Shown here: piece by piece, positions 60,536-64,000 of the stretch
Position numbering within the stretch: the stretch's first letter is position 1
Layout: the number at the start of each line of letters is the position of its first letter
Origin: Anabaena sp. FACHB-1237
Lineage (GTDB): Bacteria > Cyanobacteriota > Cyanobacteriia > Cyanobacteriales > Nostocaceae
DNA: 64,000 nucleotides
Reading direction: 5' to 3'
NCBI RefSeq assembly: GCF_014696225.1
Contig: NZ_JACJPV010000001.1
Coordinates: 160,845-224,844 of the forward strand
Made by a program: the position numbers and the translations under genes
The notes under the pieces: generated by a model
Databases searched by the model: none
What the model was told of the DNA's origin: nothing
The model's input: the letters and a program-made list of their open reading frames with translations, nothing else

Positions 60536-60751
60536 TTAAGCGGTGATAGTTATAAAAAAGGGAGAAATATGAATTTCCCCCTTTTTGTGTTTATGATTAT
60601 TTTGTTGATCATGATTGAGTTTTTCCGAGTTTTTCAGTTTTTGTCGAAGCATTTGGCGTTGTTTTTTGAGTTGGCGTTTTCTAGCAGCACCACCCCGGCC
60701 TTTATCATTTCTCCCTTCACGACGGGGAGTCTCCCAACGTTTTAGTCGCAT
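60536..60751 (-). CDS. Possible small highly basic protein, 71 aa
   Basis: MRLKRWETPRREGRNDKGRG, then AARKRQLKKQRQMLRQKLKN: the first 45 residues are very rich in Arg and Lys with a regular pattern, like small ribosome- or nucleic-acid-binding proteins. The last 25 residues run through the hairpin at 60555-60586 and look noncoding, so the real end may be earlier in evolution or the gene may be spurious. No family recognised. Confidence 0.4.
   Translation of the reverse strand: MRLKRWETPRREGRNDKGRGGAARKRQLKKQRQMLRQKLKNSEKLNHDQQNNHKHKKGEIHISPFFITITA
60555..60586 (+). terminator. Intrinsic terminator after M28 peptidase
   Basis: AAAAAGGGAGAAAT and ATTTCCCCCTTTTT arms (one mismatch) around TGA-type loop, with the T run built into the stem. 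It can work in both directions and lies 83 bp after the M28 stop. Confidence 0.7.
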
Positions 60752-61105
60752 AGTTTGAGGCTATAGAGTTGATAAATTGTAATTTCAGGGATCATAACAT
60801 AATCAACTGTCAACTGTCAACTATCACTAGTTGGTGAGCTTGTCGAACCACACCCCACCAATGCGCCAGTTGCGTAACTTTTGATTCATAGTTACTAAAA
60901 ATATAATCAAATATTTCTAACCCAAGTAGCAGAAACTAAAATATTTGATATTGCTACACCTTATATTCTAATTTTGGCTTGTAGTTTTTCTATATACCAG
61001 TTAAGTTTGTTAGTATATTCACTTAGTATATTTACTAAGGATTAAACTTATATACAATTATATACAAAAGGACTTTTACTGATGTTACTTGTCACTTTTT
61101 TTATA

Positions 61106-61825
61106 CTAACTTTCCTGAATATAACTATGTAAAACTACCAATGTTTCCGCTAAATGACTTAACTTATCATCTAAACTCTGTTTTTTTGTCAATAGTTGCC
61201 GTAATCTATGATACCTAGCTATAGCAATACTCACACTAGGTACTTGTTCAACAGGGCAGGGACGCGACCAAACTTGACCTGATGTATCAACTCCACAAAG
61301 ACGGTAATCTGTACGCAGGAAAGTTTTGTTACTTTTATCATTACCATTGGCACATATTTCTTCAACATAATCCATTAATTGTTCAACATCTGCATGACGA
61401 AATTTAGCTTTAGCAGGTGATTCTGGTTCTTGTATATTACATTCTAACCAACCGTTAATAATTGGTCCTTCTAAGTAAATATCCTGAATTTGTTGCACAA
61501 TAGTTTGTAATTCTAATTGCCAACTAACCACTTTTTCATGAATTTCTACTAGTATATTGGTAGCAAAACCTGGATTAGCACTATGACGATGATTACTGAA
61601 ACTAGGTATTTTAAACTTAGGTAAACTAGGTGTTTTCTCTGCTGTTTCCTCTGGGAGAGTTTCCGCAGGTTGTGGAGATTGTTGGCTATTATGGACTGTA
61701 TCCTCTGGTAAATTAGGTCTAACACTAATGCGAAAAGAAAATGACGGCTTCGTGTCATGATCCTCTGTAGTGCGATTTACTAAATCATGCAATGTTGCTT
61801 CAATTCGTTTTAAACCTGCTTTCAT
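61106..61825 (-). CDS. Conserved cyanobacterial hypothetical protein
   Basis: The start MKAGLKRIEATLHDLVNRTT (61825) gives 239 residues; an ATG at 61849 is possible. A Pro/Thr/Ser-rich linker (about 35-85) separates a short N-terminal helix from a conserved-looking C-terminal part: IYLEGPIINGWLECNIQEPE, TDYRLCGVDTSGQVWSRPCP and SIAIARYHRLRQLLTKKQSL. The last helix may be a coiled coil. Layout resembles a cyanobacterial family of unknown function. No neighbours on the same strand. Confidence 0.72.
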   Translation of the reverse strand: MKAGLKRIEATLHDLVNRTTEDHDTKPSFSFRISVRPNLPEDTVHNSQQSPQPAETLPEETAEKTPSLPKFKIPSFSNHRHSANPGFATNILVEIHEKVVSWQLELQTIVQQIQDIYLEGPIINGWLECNIQEPESPAKAKFRHADVEQLMDYVEEICANGNDKSNKTFLRTDYRLCGVDTSGQVWSRPCPVEQVPSVSIAIARYHRLRQLLTKKQSLDDKLSHLAETLVVLHSYIQES

Positions 61826-61849
61826 AAGGTATCCTAAAATTGATCCCAA

Positions 61850-62327
61850 AAGTGCTAGTCAGGAGTCAGTAGGGGTTTAGCAAGAGCTTTATTGCTGTCA
61901 ATTTAAGCTACAGATAGCTTATTTGTTTAGCAGCCACATCCAGATGGAAATCAACTTCCACAGCTAATAACCAAAGTTTACTAAAGTAAACTAATAAACA
62001 ATTTAATCAACAATTTAAAAAGTACTTTGGTTATTAGTCATCTTGCTTATGAATTTTGCTATTATGCGAGTTAATTCATTCCCTGTAAATACGTTACATG
62101 GAACGTCTCTACTTATATTGTAAGTTAAGTTGAGACAAATGATCACTGTTAAACCCATATTAGGGGTCAGTAGGAGTTTAGCACCGCTAAACCCTTACCA
62201 GAAGTCAGAAGTTAGAATTATTTGGAATAATAATAATTAAATTCTTGAAAGCTGACGGCTGAACCGCTAGGTTTGCGTAGCGTTGGCTGACGGCTGACTA
62301 CTGACAATTCCTTAATTATACTACGAA
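61850..62327. other. Intergenic region with decayed repeats
   Basis: 478 bp between divergent genes and no gene. It is a mosaic of short repeats: GTCAGTAGGGGTTTAGCA (61865-61882), ACAGATAGCTTATTTG and TTTACTAAAGTAAACT (61910-61992), TACATGGAACGTCTCTAC (62094-62111), GGAGTTTAGCACCGCTAAAC (62171-62190) and two GCTGACGGCTGA words (62252-62300). No cobalamin riboswitch seen before cobU. Confidence 0.5.
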
Positions 62328-62891
62328 ATGATGAATAAAGTTATTTTAGTGACTGGTGCGGCTCGTTCAGGTAAAAGTGAATGGGCAGAACATTTAGCGA
62401 CGAATTTACAAAACAGTACACACAAGAGTATTATTTATGTAGCCACTGCTATGGCAAATCCAGATGATTCAGAATGGCAACAACGAATTGAAAAACATCA
62501 ACAACGTCGTCCTGAAAACTGGTTAACTTTATCTGCACCCGTAGATTTAATATCTACCTTAGTTGATGCCGATCCTGATACCTGCCTGTTAATTGATTCT
62601 TTGGGAACTTGGGTAGCAAATCTTTTAGAACAGGAAGATATAATTTGGCAACAGACTATCACAAAATTGCTCAAAACGGTGCAATTAACCAAAGCTGATT
62701 TAATATTTGTTGCAGAAGAAACTGGTTGGGGTGTAGTACCAGCTTATCCTATAGGGCGTAAATTCCGCGATCGCTTAGGTAATTTAATTCGTCAAATCAG
62801 TGAAACTTGTCACACAGTTTACTTAGTTACAGGAGGTTATGCTCTCAACTTGACGATATTGGGAATACCATTACCTCCGGTGAAGTCTTAA
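62328..62891 (+). CDS. cobU: Adenosylcobinamide kinase / adenosylcobinamide-phosphate guanylyltransferase
   Basis: A 187-residue bifunctional enzyme of the nucleotide-loop assembly of B12: phosphorylates adenosylcobinamide and then transfers GMP. P-loop GAARSGKSEWAEHLA (residues 10-24), KHQQRRPENWLTLSAP with the RRPxxW motif, LIDSLGTWVANLL, FVAEETGWGVVPAYPIGRKF and RDRLGNLIRQIS are all typical. Met2 is an equally good start. Followed 56 bp later by a small hypothetical gene on the same strand. Confidence 0.95.
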   Translation: MMNKVILVTGAARSGKSEWAEHLATNLQNSTHKSIIYVATAMANPDDSEWQQRIEKHQQRRPENWLTLSAPVDLISTLVDADPDTCLLIDSLGTWVANLLEQEDIIWQQTITKLLKTVQLTKADLIFVAEETGWGVVPAYPIGRKFRDRLGNLIRQISETCHTVYLVTGGYALNLTILGIPLPPVKS

Positions 62892-62947
62892 TTCTAACTT
62901 AATAATTGTACCGGAAAAAGTACTATTTTTAAATCTAAAATAGGTGT

Positions 62948-63370
62948 ATGGCAAACAAACATGAAGTTAAAAAATACCTAGCTCACTGGTTTCAATTAGG
63001 TAAAAAAGTAGTTATTGAAAATGGCAAAGAAATTGTATCACCCAAAACAATCCTGAAAGGTGATAGATATAGTCCAGAATTTGAAGAATGCTGGCATAAG
63101 ATTATGTCATCAAGAACCAGTGATTGCTATTTAGAAGATACCCAAGAAACCATCGCGGACTTACTTACGCCAGCTTGGGAAATGGTAGAATGTGGACGCT
63201 GTATGATGCCAGTGCCTATTAAGACTTTGGGACTACCAGCATTATTGTGTCCTTGTTATAGTTTATATACTTGGCCTAATCAAGAACTACCTCAACCACG
63301 ATGTCCTGTGAATAGTCAAGAACAACTGTTGAAGATCCACAATCGTCTAGTAGAGACTCGTAAAGAATAG
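62948..63370 (+). CDS. Conserved hypothetical protein with putative zinc-binding cysteines
   Basis: A 140-residue soluble protein. VKKYLAHWFQLGKKVVIENG at the start and WEMVECGRCMMPVPIKTLGL then ALLCPCYSLYTWPNQELPQP: the CxxC and CPC pairs could bind zinc. It appears to belong to a cyanobacterial family of unknown function. It follows cobU by 56 bp and may be co-transcribed, though nothing in it suggests B12 synthesis. Confidence 0.7.
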   Translation: MANKHEVKKYLAHWFQLGKKVVIENGKEIVSPKTILKGDRYSPEFEECWHKIMSSRTSDCYLEDTQETIADLLTPAWEMVECGRCMMPVPIKTLGLPALLCPCYSLYTWPNQELPQPRCPVNSQEQLLKIHNRLVETRKE

Positions 63371-64000
63371 TTTACCAAATCAATCCAGTACATCAGGATT
63401 TAATAGCACCAAGGCGAATGTAAACCTGTTCCGAGGTACTTTCCTATTTAGTGAATACAGGAACAACTAAATATGACCAATATCTAAAAGTTATGTTTGG
63501 GTACAATATGTATCCTACCTTAGATGACCCGGTGTCACAATCGGTTTTTTCGGATTTTTGAATACATATAGTCTAAATCTTAGGTGGCGATAGGGAAGTG
63601 CTGCTGCAAGTAACGCACCACCTTAAATTAGGTAACAGCCAAATAGTAGGATGCGTTAGCAACTAGTAACGCACCATATTAAATTAAGTAACATCCAAAT
63701 AGTAGGGTGCGTTAGCAACTAGTAACGCACCATATTAAATTAGGTAACAGCCAAATAGTAGGGTGCGTTAGCTGTCTTCGTAACGCACCACCTTAAATTA
63801 GGTAACAGCCAAATAGTAGGATGCGTTAGCAATTAGTAACGCACCATTGGTAAAAAATTTGTGTATAGCATAGCGATCGCCATACAATAGCGTAAAGCAC
63901 CATTTTAAATCATTATCCCATAGATCCTTTAAGTAAGTGAACGGAAAAAAACCGACATAAGTAACGAAAAGTAAAATTGCTCAAAACCTGTTACCTGCAT
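63371..64000. other. Terminal intergenic region
   Basis: 630 bp to the window edge with no gene. The tandem repeat at 63611-63846 takes up much of it. A palindromic HIP1-containing stretch (GCATAGCGATCGCCATA) lies at about 63867-63884. Nothing else recognised; the next gene is outside. Confidence 0.6.
63611..63846. repeat. 56-bp tandem repeat, four units
   Basis: Units start at 63611, 63667, 63723 and 63781 (56, 56, 58 and 56 bp) and a partial fifth at 63837. Each opens TAACGCACCA, has TTAAATTAGGTAACAGCC inside and closes GGTGCGTTAGCAACTAG. Across each boundary GTGCGTTA pairs with TAACGCAC, so the array can form a row of hairpins. Unit 3 differs at its end (CTGTCTTCG). Confidence 0.85.

Larger units (their letters stand above)
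60473..61105. other. Region with small basic frame, hairpin and half MITE
   Basis: 633 bp. It contains a hairpin after the M28 peptidase gene (60555-60586), a possible small gene on the minus strand (60536-60751), a half copy of the GGACTTACGC element at 60829-60880 (GTGAGCTTGTCGAACCACAC to GCCAGTTGCGTAAC), and AT-rich DNA to 61105. Confidence 0.5.

Noticed and set aside
61850..62327. Possible cobalamin riboswitch before cobU
   Set aside because: No B12-box-like core could be seen; the region is a mosaic of dispersed repeats.
63611..63846. Tandem repeat considered as a CRISPR array
   Set aside because: Units are 56 bp without unique spacers of constant size; the whole unit repeats, and no cas gene is near.

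Overview
The window is chromosomal DNA from a filamentous, heterocyst-forming cyanobacterium of the Nostocales. It is AT-rich and carries many HIP1 octamers (GCGATCGC). Photosynthesis genes (psbO, psaM, pcyA) sit beside genes tied to nitrogen fixation and heterocysts: a HetP-family gene, a DevBCA-type exporter and a Mo-nitrogenase C-terminal-domain protein. The order ftsQ - psbO - sigF recalls the Anabaena sp. PCC 7120 neighbourhood as I remember it. I saw no rRNA, tRNA or CRISPR array. Species cannot be named from this.

Layout. 0-6.7 kb: the start of an SbmA/BacA-like ABC transporter cut by the window edge, two MFS_3 exporters, and a GH13 glycosidase between them. 6.9-12.8 kb: a VapC/PIN remnant, serA, a methyltransferase, typA and a truncated Panacea-domain gene. 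13-20.3 kb: ftsQ, psbO, sigF, a cysteine desulfurase, a decayed restriction-subunit-like pseudogene, a cupin and a Mo-nitro_C protein. 20.7-26.4 kb: a HAD phosphatase behind devBCA, then pcyA. 26.6-37.9 kb: an asparagine-synthase-like protein without the glutaminase cysteine, an RsmB-like methyltransferase, a DUF2157/GDYXXLXY membrane pair, sppA, fni and a GH116 glycosidase. 38-49 kb: the accessory highlight. 49.2-63.4 kb: a secreted protein, an Xaa-Pro aminopeptidase, rtcB with a mini-intein, an FGGY kinase, psaM, a slr1601-like protein, a TPR protein, a GST, yajQ, a DprA-like protein, an M28 peptidase, cobU and several hypotheticals. The end holds a 56-bp tandem repeat.

The most interesting region is 39.8-47.9 kb. 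A HetR-operator-like palindrome lies about 1 kb upstream of a HetP-family gene. After that come a regulator built from IS630-type DNA-binding domains, a 925-residue exporter (cyclic-nucleotide-binding domain, complete C39 peptidase, ABC transporter), an HlyD adaptor, and two small paralogous genes. Both small proteins have a 32-residue leader ending in a double-glycine-type site (GG and GS), exactly what a C39 peptidase cleaves, followed by related cysteine-free cores. This is a plausible self-contained peptide maturation and export system, and its position beside a HetP gene raises the possibility of a role in cell differentiation or cell-cell communication. That role is inference.

Intergenic DNA is rich in small palindromic repeats: eight copies of an AGATCCCCGACTTC-type hairpin, MITE-like elements with ends GGACTTACGCAAGTG, AATAGACAT or ATAAGCTG, and nested insertions of these on both sides of the peptide-export locus.
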